From: ZC4RG30 sp964456255
GTDB taxonomy: Bacteria > Pseudomonadota > Gammaproteobacteria > Steroidobacterales > Steroidobacteraceae
Reading direction: 5' to 3'
Assembly (NCBI GenBank): GCA_964456255.1
Contig: CAYWDZ010000051.1
Coordinates: 1 to 17,339 of the forward strand
Length of the DNA stretch: 17,339 nucleotides
Shown: positions 6,557 to 12,882 of the stretch, piece by piece
Numbering within the stretch: the first letter of the stretch is position 1
Layout of the letters: each line of letters starts with the position of its first letter
Translations under genes and position numbers: made by a program
Notes under the pieces: model-generated
Databases searched by the model: none
What the model was told of the DNA's origin: nothing
The model's input: only the letters and a program-made list of their open reading frames with translations

Positions 6557-7331
6557 GGCCTTGCTCGCATGCACGGCCGTGATCGCGCTGAGCCTGTTGC
6601 GCGCCACTTCACACGGTGCGACGCCCGATTCGCGCAACGCCACGCCGTTCGACCTGAGTGGCGTATGGATGAACGACAACACGCTCGATGAGCGCATGAA
6701 GCGCGAGGGCCGCAAGCGGCAGACCGAGGCCGAACTGCGCGGCCCCTCGAGCACCACGGCACCCGCCGCACCGCCGCTGACCCCGGCGTACCTGGAGATC
6801 TACGAGCGCATGCGCGCCGCGGCCGCGCAGATTGCCGAGGGGGCCGAGCCCTGCGAGTGGCCCGGCATGCCCACCATCATGACCTACCCCTACCCGTTCG
6901 AGGCCCTCGTGACGCCCGGACGCATTACTTTCATCTTCGAAGTCGAAAGCCAGGTGCGGCGGATCTTTCTCGACCGCAGGACGCATCTGGATCCCGACGA
7001 TCTGGATCCCTCCTACAACGGCGATTCCATCGGCCACTGGGAAGGCAAGACCCTGGTCATCGATACCATCGGCTTCAATACCCGGCGTCCGGTGCGCGGC
7101 CTGCCGCACAGCGAGCAGATGCACATCGTCGAGCGCATCACGCCAATCGACCAGAACACGATCAGGAACGAGATCACCATCACCGACCCGCTGGCCTTCA
7201 CGCAACCGCTGGTCATGAACGTCCAGTATTCGCGCCGGCCGGACTGGCGCATCCGGGAATACTCGTGCACCGAGAACAATCGCGACGCACCGGACGCATC
7301 GGGCCGACGCTCGGGCGCGATCGTGCAATAG
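6549..7331 (+). CDS. Exported protein with SIGHWEG motif, partner of DUF6152 protein (copy B)
   Basis: This 260-residue protein is the paralog of the lipoprotein at 4883-5653 and holds the same place in its cassette. It has an N-terminal hydrophobic signal (MARALLACTAVIALSLLRATSHG) with no clear lipobox, so it is probably soluble in the periplasm. The start of the mature part (PFDLSGVWMND) matches the DLQGLW segment of copy A. The main signature is LDRRTHLDPD (141-150) followed by GDSIGHWEGKTLVIDTIGFN (158-177). Cys102 and Cys240 match the two mature-part cysteines of copy A. It carries an extra Pro/Ala-rich insertion (66-80). ATG at 6549 lies inside the end of the DUF6152 gene (8-bp overlap); a start at 6486 would precede the signal peptide with low-complexity residues. 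Function unknown. Confidence 0.8.
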   Translation: MARALLACTAVIALSLLRATSHGATPDSRNATPFDLSGVWMNDNTLDERMKREGRKRQTEAELRGPSSTTAPAAPPLTPAYLEIYERMRAAAAQIAEGAEPCEWPGMPTIMTYPYPFEALVTPGRITFIFEVESQVRRIFLDRRTHLDPDDLDPSYNGDSIGHWEGKTLVIDTIGFNTRRPVRGLPHSEQMHIVERITPIDQNTIRNEITITDPLAFTQPLVMNVQYSRRPDWRIREYSCTENNRDAPDASGRRSGAIVQ

Positions 7332-7337
7332 CCACGG

Positions 7338-7362
7338 GGCCAGCACAGAACTAGGGCTGGCC
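7338..7362. terminator. Hairpin between convergent genes, possible bidirectional terminator
   Basis: GGCCAGC (7338-7344) pairs with GCTGGCC (7356-7362) across an 11-base loop that contains the stop codon of the minus-strand gene. It sits at the meeting point of two convergent operons. No T run follows on either side, so intrinsic termination is uncertain. Confidence 0.3.
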
Positions 7363-8190
7363 GGATTCCTGCGCGGGCAGTGTGGCTGGAGCGGCCGCGG
7401 AGCCCTCCTCGGGACGCGCCTCGCGACGCAGCGAGAACGACACGTCGAGCAGTTCATCGAGCCACTCGCGGGATTTCTCCAGGGGACCATCGTCGCCACC
7501 GATGTGGTCCAGGAACTGCTTGCGGTCCATCTTGCTGCGCTGGTAGCGCAGCGAAGTGCTCAACACCACGAAGATGTTGCGTGATTCAGCCTTGGCCGTG
7601 ATCTGGAATTTCTGCTCGCAGCGAAGCACACCGGGCAGATCAACACACGGCACCTTCGCTGTGGCGGCCTCGCCCTTCAGGACGAGCGAGCCCGGATGTC
7701 CAAGGCCACGCTTGTCCACCAGCAGAAAGCGGATGGCCTGCGTGTCCGGATTGATGCCGGCCAGCACCATGCCCGGAGTCAGGTCGGAGACCGCGCCCAG
7801 CGAGGCGCGGCCGGTGAACGCATCCCACATTTCGGGCCACAGCACGTTGATCACGCATTGCAGGCCCGGAGCGCCGTCCGCGAATTCGATGCAATCGCCC
7901 TTGCCCACGATGGGCTGCTGCCACTCGTTCAGATACTGGGATGGACCGGCGACGTCACCATCCGGGAAATCCTCGCGCGGATCGAAGTCGGCGATCTCCT
8001 GGTGATGGATGACGCCATCAAAGATGTAGCGGCCAGGCAGGCGCTGCAGCCACTCGTCGGTGGGCGGGGTTGGCACCTCCTCGATCTGTGCGGCCTCCGG
8101 CGCGGCACGCGGCTGAGCCGCGGCCTGACCTGCCACCAGCACGGTGGCTGTGATCACGGCCACCACAGGAATGAAGGAATGGTTCTTCAC
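7351..8190 (-). CDS. Exported four-cysteine protein, third gene of a three-paralog operon
   Basis: This 279-residue protein is of no family I recognise. It has a signal peptide (MKNHSFIPVVAVITATVLVAGQAAAQ, cleavage near 24-26). The mature part has EEVPTPPTDEWLQRLPGRY (38-55), GVIHH, NEWQQPIVGKGDCIEF (88-103), APGLQCVINVLWPE (107-120), MVLAGINPD, PGSLVLKG and PCVDLPGVLRCEQK (181-194). Cys100, Cys112, Cys182 and Cys191 are kept in both neighbouring paralogs and are the only cysteines of the mature protein, so two disulfide bonds are likely. The C-terminus has EWLDELLDVSFSLRRE, shared with the middle paralog only, then a Pro/Ala-rich tail. It starts in an ATGA overlap with the gene upstream. Confidence 0.82.
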   Translation of the reverse strand: MKNHSFIPVVAVITATVLVAGQAAAQPRAAPEAAQIEEVPTPPTDEWLQRLPGRYIFDGVIHHQEIADFDPREDFPDGDVAGPSQYLNEWQQPIVGKGDCIEFADGAPGLQCVINVLWPEMWDAFTGRASLGAVSDLTPGMVLAGINPDTQAIRFLLVDKRGLGHPGSLVLKGEAATAKVPCVDLPGVLRCEQKFQITAKAESRNIFVVLSTSLRYQRSKMDRKQFLDHIGGDDGPLEKSREWLDELLDVSFSLRREARPEEGSAAAPATLPAQESGQP

Positions 8191-8954
8191 GAAGCGGATG
8201 GCGGCGCCGACGCAGCTGCTGGCGAGGCCGTGGATTGGTCGTGCTTCACCGAAAACGAAACTTCCAGCAGCTCGTCAACCCATTCGAAGGGTGGACGGCT
8301 GTCATCGTTTGGATCGCGATCCTTCTTGTTCCTCATGTAGCGGGCCTTGGTGCTGACCACCACCTGGAAGGCCCGTCCATCGGTCCCGGCGGTGACCTGC
8401 ACCTTCTGTTCGCATCGTTGCACCCCGGGCAGGTCCACGCAGGATGGGCGGGTGATGGCCGAGTTGCCATTCAATTCGGCCCGCCCGGGATAGCCAAACC
8501 CGCGGCTGCTGACCATCAGGAAACGCAGCTTCTCCACGTCGGGGTCGATTCCGGCCAGCACCATGGCCGGAGTCATGTCCGGCACGCCTCCAAGCCCTGC
8601 CTTGCCGGTCATCATGTTCCACACCTCGGGCCAGACCAGGTTGATCACGCACTGGATGCCGGGCGCAGCAGCGAATTCGATGCAGTCTGCCTTGCCGCCC
8701 ATCGCCTGCGTCCACTCGTTGTAGACCAGCTGTGGTCCGCCCCGGTCGGGATCTACATAGTCCACGTGATGGATGACGCCATCCAGGTCGAACCGGCCGA
8801 GCAGCCGCTGCGTCCACACGTCCATTTCCGGGGTGGCAACTTCCTCGATCGTCGGTGGAGGCGGCGGCTTGCGCGGCTCGGCGCAGGCAAACCCGGCTGC
8901 GGCCAGCGCCGTGACTGCCAGCAGCGCGCACGAGACCGCGCGGCTAGGGCTCAT
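8187..8954 (-). CDS. Exported four-cysteine protein, second gene of a three-paralog operon
   Basis: This 255-residue protein is the closest relative of its downstream neighbour. It has a signal peptide (MSPSRAVSCALLAVTALAAAGFACA) with cleavage likely after ACA; the Cys at 24 does not sit in a good lipobox. A proline run (PPPPP, 30-34) leads into IEEVATPEMDVWTQRLLGRF (36-55). Then follow GVIHHVDYVDPD, NEWTQAMGGKADCIEF (79-94), APGIQCVINLVWPE (97-110), MVLAGIDPD, YPGRAELNG, SCVDLPGVQRCEQK and EWVDELLEVSFSV. Mature cysteines 91, 102, 172 and 181 align with the paralogs. It overlaps the upstream gene by 11 bp and the downstream gene by ATGA. Function unknown. Confidence 0.82.
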   Translation of the reverse strand: MSPSRAVSCALLAVTALAAAGFACAEPRKPPPPPTIEEVATPEMDVWTQRLLGRFDLDGVIHHVDYVDPDRGGPQLVYNEWTQAMGGKADCIEFAAAPGIQCVINLVWPEVWNMMTGKAGLGGVPDMTPAMVLAGIDPDVEKLRFLMVSSRGFGYPGRAELNGNSAITRPSCVDLPGVQRCEQKVQVTAGTDGRAFQVVVSTKARYMRNKKDRDPNDDSRPPFEWVDELLEVSFSVKHDQSTASPAAASAPPSAS

Positions 8955-9681
8955 CCGGATCCTTGAAGCGCATCATCGGGCGCATGACGAACAGATAGCG
9001 CACCGCGAGTTGCCCCTCCATTTCCACGTCGATCTGCATCTGCACCAGCTTGCCGTCACGCTGCGCGGTGATCTTCGTGGTGCGGGTGCAGTCGCCAGGG
9101 ACGCCAACGCAGGGATCCTTCGTGGTCATGGTGTCGCCCAGCAGGTACCCCAACCCGCCGTCGGCAACGCCCTTGTTGTCGACCTGCAGGTAGTGGACTG
9201 CCAGTTCGTCGGGATCGAGGCCGTAAAGCACCATGGCCGGCTGCAGAGTGGAGATTCCACCCGGGACTTCCTGGCCATCGTCGCCGCGGACTTCGGGCCA
9301 GCTGACCTTGATCGTGCATTGCACGCCCGGCGCCAGACCGAAGGCAACGCAATCACCCTTGCCCGAGACGGTCTGCCGGCCCAGCGGCGCGCCGTTCGGT
9401 GCGTGCGGTTCCACATAGCCGGCATAGCGGAACTGGCCCACCAGCCGCCGCATCCAGTCGATGATGACCTGCGGGTTCCGGACCGGCTGGGTCCGCCTGC
9501 CCTGGACCAGCACCTCGCCGAGTTCCTGGTCGCGTCTGGGCGCGGATTCCGCCTGTTGGGCCCCCGTTGCGGCCGGGGCAGTGGCCGGTGCCTGGGCCGC
9601 GGTGGCTGTTGCCGTGCCCAGCAGCACAGACAGCGCCAGAGACCCGCCACAGATTGCATGAATGCCAATACGCTGTTTCAT
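8944..9681 (-). CDS. Exported four-cysteine protein, first gene of a three-paralog operon
   Basis: This 245-residue protein is the most divergent of the three. A signal peptide (MKQRIGIHAICGGSLALSVLLGTATATAA) is followed by an Ala/Pro-rich linker and GEVLVQGRR (55-63), a motif like the start of TonB-dependent receptor plugs. The shared core is SGKGDCVAF (106-114), APGVQCTIKVSWPE (117-130), PAMVLYGLDPDE, and PCVGVPGDCTRTTKITAQ (190-207). Cys111, 122, 191 and 198 align with those of the other two. It lacks the DELL.VSFS C-terminus. There are two adjacent ATGs (9684 and 9681); GGGAG is 2 bp from the first and 5 bp from the second, so I chose the second. A structured leader with a possible small ORF precedes it. 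Confidence 0.8.
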   Translation of the reverse strand: MKQRIGIHAICGGSLALSVLLGTATATAAQAPATAPAATGAQQAESAPRRDQELGEVLVQGRRTQPVRNPQVIIDWMRRLVGQFRYAGYVEPHAPNGAPLGRQTVSGKGDCVAFGLAPGVQCTIKVSWPEVRGDDGQEVPGGISTLQPAMVLYGLDPDELAVHYLQVDNKGVADGGLGYLLGDTMTTKDPCVGVPGDCTRTTKITAQRDGKLVQMQIDVEMEGQLAVRYLFVMRPMMRFKDPDEP

Positions 9682-9728
9682 CATGACTCCCTGAAACCCA
9701 CCGGCGATGCGCCGGTGCCCCCGCCCAC
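9681..9728 (-). CDS. Possible 15-residue leader peptide upstream of the three-paralog operon
   Basis: AGGAGG (9732-9737) lies 3 bp before GTG at 9728. The frame reads VGGGTGASPVGFRES and ends in TGA at 9683-9681, interleaved with the two candidate ATG starts of the next gene (ATGATGA). Translation of this ORF would deliver ribosomes to the start of the operon. It is speculative: the spacing is short, the frame is open well upstream, and no homolog is known to me. Confidence 0.3.
   Translation of the reverse strand: MGGGTGASPVGFRES
9699..9717 (-). repeat. Leader hairpin A, perfect 8-bp stem
   Basis: CACCGGCG and its exact complement CGCCGGTG are separated by 3 bases. In the minus-strand RNA it forms a hairpin ending 7 bases before the ribosome binding site (GGGAG, 9687-9691) of the three-paralog operon. 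No T run follows, so it is not a classical terminator. Confidence 0.6.
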
Positions 9729-9744
9729 GGTCCTCCTAGGACCG
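9728..9744 (-). repeat. Leader hairpin B, perfect 7-bp stem enclosing an AGGAGG
   Basis: CGGTCCT and AGGACCG are separated by 3 bases. In the minus-strand RNA the AGGAGG Shine-Dalgarno-like sequence is formed by the loop and the 3' arm, so folding would hide it. It lies 10 bases upstream of hairpin A. Confidence 0.55.
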
Positions 9745-9775
9745 GTGAGTCTGCCCACTAGTTCGCTGCTTGTCC

Positions 9776-9785
9776 GGGAATTCCC
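9776..9785. promoter_or_regulatory. 10-bp perfect palindrome upstream of the three-paralog operon
   Basis: GGGAATTCCC is a perfect palindrome in the 160-bp gap between the helicase gene and the three-paralog operon. It could be an operator, or chance. No clear -35/-10 pair was found around it. Confidence 0.25.
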
Positions 9786-9820
9786 TGGTGATAACTCGCC
9801 AGCCGGGGCCGGGATCGGCA

Positions 9821-9841
9821 CGCTGCCGCTTGCGGGCAGCG
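9821..9841 (-). terminator. Hairpin just after the helicase stop codon
   Basis: CGCTGCC (9821-9827) pairs with GGCAGCG (9835-9841) with a 7-base loop, beginning 3 bases downstream of the TAG of the helicase gene. It is a G+C-rich stem at the right place for 3'-end formation or stabilisation, but lacks a T run. Confidence 0.4.
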
Positions 9842-9844
9842 GCC

Positions 9845-11935
9845 CTACCACATCTCCTTCAGGAGGCCGCTGGCATCGATGCTGATCGGCTCCGACCCGG
9901 TCGAATCCAGCCGCGAATCTCCGGCATTGGAGCCCACGTAGCTCGTCTGCTCGAAACACTTGAGCACCTTGTCGGTCATGAAGCGGCTGCGAGCGCCGTA
10001 CACATGCGCATCGCCCTGCGGTGCCTGCTGCGTCAAGGGGAACTTCAGCGGCTGCAGCAACTGCAGCTCATTGCGCGCGCGGGTCATGGCCACATACAGC
10101 AGCCGGCGCTCCTCATCGAGCAGCTCCGGCCGGGCCGCTGCGAATTCCGACGGGAAGCTGCCATCGACCACATTGAGCACATACACCGTGTCCCACTCCA
10201 TGCCCTTGGCCGAGTGCACGGTGGACAGCACCAGATAGTCCTCGTCCTGGCTGGCCCGGCCGGACAGGTCGCCGGTGCTCTGCGGCGGATCCAGCGTCAC
10301 CTCCGTGACGAAGCGCTCGCGCGAGCGGTACTGGGTTGCCAGTTGCTCGAGCTGGTCCAGATCGCCGATGCGCGTGTGGAAGTGCTCGTAGATGCGCGTC
10401 AGGTGAGGCTGGTACCACTCCCGCACCATGCGCACCTGACCTTCCCACGGCGCACCGGGGTCGGTGAGCTTCTGCATCAGGTCAGCCAGCCGCAGGAATT
10501 CCTTCTCGGTTTGCGAGGTGACCTTCAGGCCACGCAGTGATTCGAACCCGCCACCCGCCTCGGCCAGCGCATCCAGGGTCCAGCGCGCGTTCACCGGGCC
10601 CATGCCGGGCAGCAACTGCAGCACGCGGAACGCCGCCATGGAATTGCGCGCGTTGTCCGCCCAGCGCAGCACCGCGATCAGGTCCTTCACGTGCGAGCCT
10701 TCCAGGAACTGCAGGCCGCCGTACTTCACGAAGGGAATGCGTCGGCGCGTGAGTTCCACCTCCAGCAGGTCGCTGTGACTGCCGGTGCGGAACAACACCG
10801 CCTGACGACGCAGGGTGATACCGGATTCGCGTCTCTGCAGCACCTGCCGCGCAACGTACTCGGCCTGCGATTCCAGATCGTCAATGCTCACGTATCGCGG
10901 CTGGGTCCCGCCGGCACGGGTTGCGAGCAGGTGCTTGCGGAACTGCCGAGGCGCCTCGGCGAGCAATGCATTGGCGGCATCGAGCAGCGGCTGGGTCGAG
11001 CGGTAGTTCTGCCCCAGCGGCACGACTTCGGCCGGTGGCGTGTACTGCTGCGCGAAGCCGAGGATGTTCTCCACCGCCGCGGCGCGGAAGGAATAGATCG
11101 CCTGCGCATCGTCACCCACGACGGTCAGGCCGGAACCGTCAGGCTTGATGGCCTGCAGGATCTGCGCCTGCAGTGCATTGGTGTCCTGGTATTCGTCGAC
11201 CAGGATATGGTCGAAGTGCCTGCCCACGTGCCGCGCGAGGCGCGGCTCGGATACCAGCACCTGCCAGTAGAGCAGCAGATCGTCATAGTCGAGCAGCGCC
11301 ATCTGCTGCTTGCGCTCCACATAGGTACGAAACAGCTTCTTCAGCTCTTCTTCCCACTGCTGGCACCATGGAAACTGCTGCAGCGTCTCCGTCAGATCCT
11401 TGCCGGTATTGACGCGCCACGAGTAGATCGCAAGGCAGGTCTCCTTGCGGGGAAAGCGCTGCTCGAGTGCAGCGAAGCCCAGCTCGGCGCGGACCTGATC
11501 GATGATGTCGGCCGAATCGGCACGATCGATCACGGTATAGCAGGGATCAAGCTTCAGCTGCGGTGCGTAGTGGCGCAGCAGACGGTTCGAGATCGAGTGG
11601 AAGGTGCCGGCCCACACCAGTCGCTGCGCCAGCGCCTGTGACCTGCCGCCGAGCGTGTCATCCAGCTGCTTGCGCAGGATTTCGATCGCACGACGCCGCA
11701 TCTCGGCGGCAGCGCGGCGCGTGAACGTCAGCAGCATGATGCGCGAAGGGTCCACGCCATTCAGCACCAGATGAGCCACGCGCGCCGCCAGCGTACTGGT
11801 CTTGCCGGTACCCGCGCCCGCAATCACCAGCAGCGGACCCGCGTGAAACTGCCCATCGGGCGTCGTGGATCCATAGCCGACAGCCTTGCGCTGCGCCAGG
11901 TTCAGGGTTTCCAGGTGACTTGCCGGGGTCGCCAT
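9845..11935 (-). CDS. UvrD/PcrA-like superfamily 1A ATP-dependent DNA helicase
   Basis: The 696-residue helicase unwinds DNA 3' to 5' if it behaves as its family does. Motifs in order: Q-motif region LNLAQRKAV (11-19), Walker A AGAGTGKT (39-46), Ia LLTFTRRAAAEM (68-79), II ILVDEYQDTN (244-253), III VVGDDAQAIYSFRAA (272-286), IV QNYRST (309-314), V STVHSAKGMEWDTVYV (571-586) and VI EERRLLYVAMTRAR (608-621). All are intact. It is slightly shorter than UvrD (about 720), and the C-terminal tail after 650 is Ser/Asp-rich with no evident domain. No nuclease domain is present. I cannot say which of UvrD, Rep or PcrA it replaces. It is divergent from the Nudix gene with a 19-bp gap and has no Shine-Dalgarno sequence. 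Confidence 0.93.
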   Translation of the reverse strand: MATPASHLETLNLAQRKAVGYGSTTPDGQFHAGPLLVIAGAGTGKTSTLAARVAHLVLNGVDPSRIMLLTFTRRAAAEMRRRAIEILRKQLDDTLGGRSQALAQRLVWAGTFHSISNRLLRHYAPQLKLDPCYTVIDRADSADIIDQVRAELGFAALEQRFPRKETCLAIYSWRVNTGKDLTETLQQFPWCQQWEEELKKLFRTYVERKQQMALLDYDDLLLYWQVLVSEPRLARHVGRHFDHILVDEYQDTNALQAQILQAIKPDGSGLTVVGDDAQAIYSFRAAAVENILGFAQQYTPPAEVVPLGQNYRSTQPLLDAANALLAEAPRQFRKHLLATRAGGTQPRYVSIDDLESQAEYVARQVLQRRESGITLRRQAVLFRTGSHSDLLEVELTRRRIPFVKYGGLQFLEGSHVKDLIAVLRWADNARNSMAAFRVLQLLPGMGPVNARWTLDALAEAGGGFESLRGLKVTSQTEKEFLRLADLMQKLTDPGAPWEGQVRMVREWYQPHLTRIYEHFHTRIGDLDQLEQLATQYRSRERFVTEVTLDPPQSTGDLSGRASQDEDYLVLSTVHSAKGMEWDTVYVLNVVDGSFPSEFAAARPELLDEERRLLYVAMTRARNELQLLQPLKFPLTQQAPQGDAHVYGARSRFMTDKVLKCFEQTSYVGSNAGDSRLDSTGSEPISIDASGLLKEMW

Positions 11936-11951
11936 AATCGCTTCAACTATA
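11933..11951. promoter_or_regulatory. Overlapping divergent -10 elements between helicase and Nudix genes
   Basis: On the minus strand TATAGT (11946-11951) lies 10 bp before the helicase ATG. On the plus strand CATAAT (11933-11938) lies 16 bp before the Nudix ATG and overlaps the helicase start codon. Start sites about 7 bp past these elements would give leaders of a few bases, in line with no Shine-Dalgarno sequence at either gene. The -35 elements are poor. Confidence 0.35.
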
Positions 11952-11954
11952 GCA

Positions 11955-12503
11955 ATGCCCCAGCCTCAGGACCCGGACAAGGTCGAAACCGTCTTCAATG
12001 GTCGCGTGATCACGGTGAATGTCGAGCACGTCAGGCTGCCAAACGGGCTTACAGGCCGGTACGAGATCATTCGCCACCCCGGCGGTGCTGCGGTGGTGGC
12101 CATGGACGCCGCGGGCCGCGTGTGCCTGTTGCGGCAGTTTCGCCCTGCCGGGGGCGGCTGGGTCTGGGAGCTTCCTGCGGGGCGCCTCGAGCCGGGAGAA
12201 ACGCCCGAATCGACCGCGCGCCGCGAACTGGTGGAGGAAGCCGGGCGCGAGGCCCTGCACTGGCAATCCCTGGGCAGCATTCTGTCGTCTCCTGGCGTCC
12301 TTGCCGAGACCATTCATCTGTTCCTGGCTCGCGATCTTAGCGAAGTTCCGCTGGCCCATGAATCGCATGAAGTCATGGAAATCCATTGGGTCGACATGGC
12401 CACGGCCCTGCGCCAGGCCCTGAGCGGCGAACTGCGCGATTCCAAGACAGTGGTCGCATTGTTGCGGGCGGACGCACGGCTTCGGTCAAGACCCGCGACA
12501 TAA
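11955..12503 (+). CDS. Nudix hydrolase, ADP-ribose pyrophosphatase-like
   Basis: This 182-residue cytoplasmic enzyme hydrolyses a nucleoside diphosphate linked to another group. The Nudix box is complete: Gly76, Glu82, then RELVEEAGR (90-98), matching Gx5Ex7REUxEExGU. The upstream segment YEIIRHPGGAAVVAMDAAGRVCLLRQFRPAGGGWVWELPAGRLEPGE (split over 36-82) is the layout of the ADP-ribose/NDP-sugar pyrophosphatase branch, where VWELPAG precedes the box. The C-terminal part has SPGVLAETIHLFLARDL, again typical of that branch. Substrate choice cannot be read from sequence alone. It starts 19 bp from the divergent helicase gene; a small hypothetical gene follows after 62 bp. Confidence 0.92.
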   Translation: MPQPQDPDKVETVFNGRVITVNVEHVRLPNGLTGRYEIIRHPGGAAVVAMDAAGRVCLLRQFRPAGGGWVWELPAGRLEPGETPESTARRELVEEAGREALHWQSLGSILSSPGVLAETIHLFLARDLSEVPLAHESHEVMEIHWVDMATALRQALSGELRDSKTVVALLRADARLRSRPAT

Positions 12504-12523
12504 GGGTGCACGCCGTGAGCCAG

Positions 12524-12554
12524 TCGACAGTTTTGGCGCATTCCACACCATAAT
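12524..12554 (+). promoter_or_regulatory. Possible promoter of the small charged protein gene
   Basis: TCGACA (12524-12529, five of six to TTGACA) and CATAAT (12549-12554, five of six) are 19 bp apart. The ATG at 12566 is 11 bp past the -10, and there is no Shine-Dalgarno sequence, so the transcript may be nearly leaderless. Confidence 0.4.
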
Positions 12555-12565
12555 ATTCGTCACCC

Positions 12566-12874
12566 ATGGGCAAGGAAAAAACCCCGGACCGCTTCACCAT
12601 CCATCTCCCCGACGATGACGAGCCGGAGCGCGAGATGCCGGATCATCTGGAGATGGTGGATTACGACCCGAAGAAGGGCATCCGGAAGAAGATGGTCGGT
12701 GGTGCCTACGACCCCTATTCGAAAGAGACGCCCAATCTCAGCGACACCGCACGCATCCGCAAGCCACGCGTCGACCTGCACAAGCTGTCCGAGTGGATCA
12801 AGACCTCGCAGCAGGTGAAGGCGCTGCGTGAGGAAGACCTGCCGCCCGGCACCAAACTGCCGAAGAAAGACTGA
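12566..12874 (+). CDS. Small highly charged hypothetical protein
   Basis: This 102-residue protein has no signal peptide or membrane segment, so it is probably cytoplasmic. It is very rich in Lys, Asp and Glu. Recognisable stretches are FTIHLPDDDEPEREMPDH (10-27), KKMVGGAYDPYSK (41-53), RKPRVDLHKLSEWIK (65-79) and PPGTKLPKKD at the end. It looks like a small conserved protein but I do not recognise the family. It has its own possible promoter and stands 62 bp after the Nudix gene. Its stop is 4 bp from the stop of the convergent lptF gene. The coding frame is favoured by the codon pattern and by having no better rival in this interval. Confidence 0.72.
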   Translation: MGKEKTPDRFTIHLPDDDEPEREMPDHLEMVDYDPKKGIRKKMVGGAYDPYSKETPNLSDTARIRKPRVDLHKLSEWIKTSQQVKALREEDLPPGTKLPKKD

Positions 12875-12882
12875 AGCTTCAG
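12871..12882. repeat. 12-bp perfect palindrome joining two convergent stop codons
   Basis: CTGAAGCTTCAG contains the TGA of the plus-strand gene and, as TCA, the stop of the minus-strand lptF. It is too short to be a terminator by itself and may be coincidental. Confidence 0.5.

Noticed and set aside
9685..9844. A known riboswitch in the leader of the three-paralog operon
   Set aside because: I compared by eye with remembered FMN, GEMM, fluoride and SAM consensus elements on both strands and saw no match. Only simple hairpins remain.
9681..9959. 92-codon minus-strand frame starting within the helicase gene and ending at the three-paralog operon
   Set aside because: Most of it is an out-of-frame overlap with the helicase end and the gap. 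Only the last 15 codons, after an AGGAGG, are kept as a possible leader peptide.
10691..11641. 316-codon plus-strand frame antisense to the helicase
   Set aside because: The helicase motifs III to VI on the minus strand are intact; the plus frame has no coherent features.
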